In this document: positions 5,160 to 5,346 of the stretch, in pieces
Layout: each line of letters starts with the position of its first letter
Position numbering within the stretch: the stretch's first letter is position 1
Assembly: GCA_021847855.1 (NCBI GenBank)
Contig: JAJZOT010000145.1
Coordinates: 1-5,346, forward strand
Reading direction: 5' to 3'
Source: Thermoplasmata archaeon
GTDB taxonomy: Archaea; Thermoplasmatota; Thermoplasmata; Thermoplasmatales; Thermoplasmataceae
DNA: 5,346 nt
Notes under the pieces: model-generated
What the model was told of the DNA's origin: nothing
What the model saw: the letters and a program-made list of their open reading frames with translations, nothing else
Databases searched by the model: none
Position numbers and translations under genes: made by a program

Positions 5160-5173
5160 ATCTTAAAACACTA
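5160..5173. other. Presumed element end/target junction matching bridge-RNA loop strands
   Basis: ATCTTAAAACACTA contains ATCTTAAA (5160-5167), identical to 5057-5064, and AAACACTA (5166-5173), identical to 5084-5091. These are the two strands of the first internal loop of the candidate RNA. The two matches overlap by two bases, like the 14-nt target with a 2-nt core in the IS621 model. On the minus strand TTTTAAGA (5168-5161) could also act as a TATA box about 25 bases before the RNA 5' hairpin. Confidence 0.5.
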
Positions 5174-5261
5174 AGGAAAGCCCGACCGGTCCATAAATTT
5201 TAACAGTAGGAAACAGGATTATTCCATACTAACCAATTAAACGCTCCGAGAGTTGACGAGT
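5174..5261. other. Flank between the insertion sequence and the right-edge reading frame
   Basis: No gene is seen. On the minus strand TTAAAATTTATGG (5202-5190) is TATA-like and would start transcripts near 5170, entering the insertion sequence. A lone GTCAAC-type half site at about 5252-5257 is not palindromic. Confidence 0.35.
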
Positions 5262-5346
5262 CTAAGGATCCATTATCTTCTTCCGGTTTATCCTGTCAAG
5301 TGTTGATAAGAAACGCGGCCTTTTCTTATTATCTTCTCTCAACTGG
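5262..5346 (-). CDS. Possible C-terminus of an unidentified minus-strand gene, cut by the window edge
   Basis: The minus strand is open from the right edge to TAG at 5264-5262. It encodes a very basic tail (QLREDNKKRPRFLSTLDRIN, then RKKIMDP). The other frames in this stretch have stops. Twenty-seven codons is short enough to be chance, and I recognise no family. If real, the gene points toward the insertion sequence. Confidence 0.3.
   Translation of the reverse strand, partial: QLREDNKKRPRFLSTLDRINRKKIMDP

Larger units (their letters stand above)
3803..5168 (-). mobile_element. IS110-family insertion sequence, approximate limits
   Basis: A DEDD transposase in two pieces plus a structured leader RNA region form a typical IS110 layout: short end after the stop codon, long noncoding end before the start codon. 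IS110 elements lack terminal inverted repeats and usually make no target duplication, so the ends are hard to see. I place one end near the transposase stop, where CCTTCTAT (3805-3812) repeats an internal-loop strand of the candidate bridge RNA. The other end falls within ATCTTAAAACACTA (5160-5173), which repeats both strands of the other loop. The limits could be off by several bases. The length of about 1.37 kb fits the family. Confidence 0.65.

Noticed and set aside
3803..5168. Terminal inverted repeats for the insertion sequence
   Set aside because: None found at the presumed ends, as expected for the IS110 group.
5252..5257. Fifth operator copy (AGTTGACGAG)
   Set aside because: Only a half site; the left arm is absent. 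The same applies to GTCAAC at 3351 inside the reductase gene.
1..5346. CRISPR array, suggested by the CARF regulator
   Set aside because: No regularly spaced direct repeats are present; the four palindromes are irregularly spaced and in promoters.

Overview
The window looks archaeal, most likely from a Thermoplasmata-type organism. The evidence is TATA-box promoters instead of -35/-10 pairs, GGTGA-type ribosome sites, a CARF-like/winged-helix regulator, two C2H2 zinc-finger proteins, and a disulfide reductase with the archaeal SGSGLDVAN start. The lineage is inferred from protein style and moderate GC, not from a marker gene.

Layout. Bases 1-476 (minus) hold an OsmC-family thiol peroxidase gene that runs off the left edge. 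It is broken by an insertion flanked by a 5-bp direct repeat; removing 85 bp restores the frame exactly. Next (minus, 533-1252) is a CARF-like plus winged-helix transcription factor. Divergent from it (plus, 1456-2037) is a membrane protein with an N-terminal C2H2 finger, then a class I FAD disulfide reductase (plus, 2101-3498), then a 31-residue C2H2 microprotein (plus, 3564-3659).

Four copies of a 13-bp palindrome, consensus (A/G)TCAAC-S-GTTGAC, lie in front of osmC, the regulator, the finger-membrane gene and the finger microprotein. In the last two they occupy the same place relative to the TATA box. The simplest reading is a small regulon controlled by the local CARF-wHTH protein, with a redox flavour (OsmC peroxidase, disulfide reductase) and two related single-finger proteins of unknown role.

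Bases about 3800-5170 are an IS110-family insertion sequence on the minus strand. Its DEDD transposase is split into two halves by a one-base frame change. The roughly 200-base leader upstream of the transposase folds into a candidate bridge RNA: a 5' hairpin, then a 9-bp closing stem around two stem-loops with internal loops. Strands of these loops match DNA at the two presumed ends of the element (8 nt at the right end in window terms twice, 8 nt at the transposase stop once), which also helps to place the boundaries. Beyond the element, 5262-5346 may be the C-terminus of another minus-strand gene.
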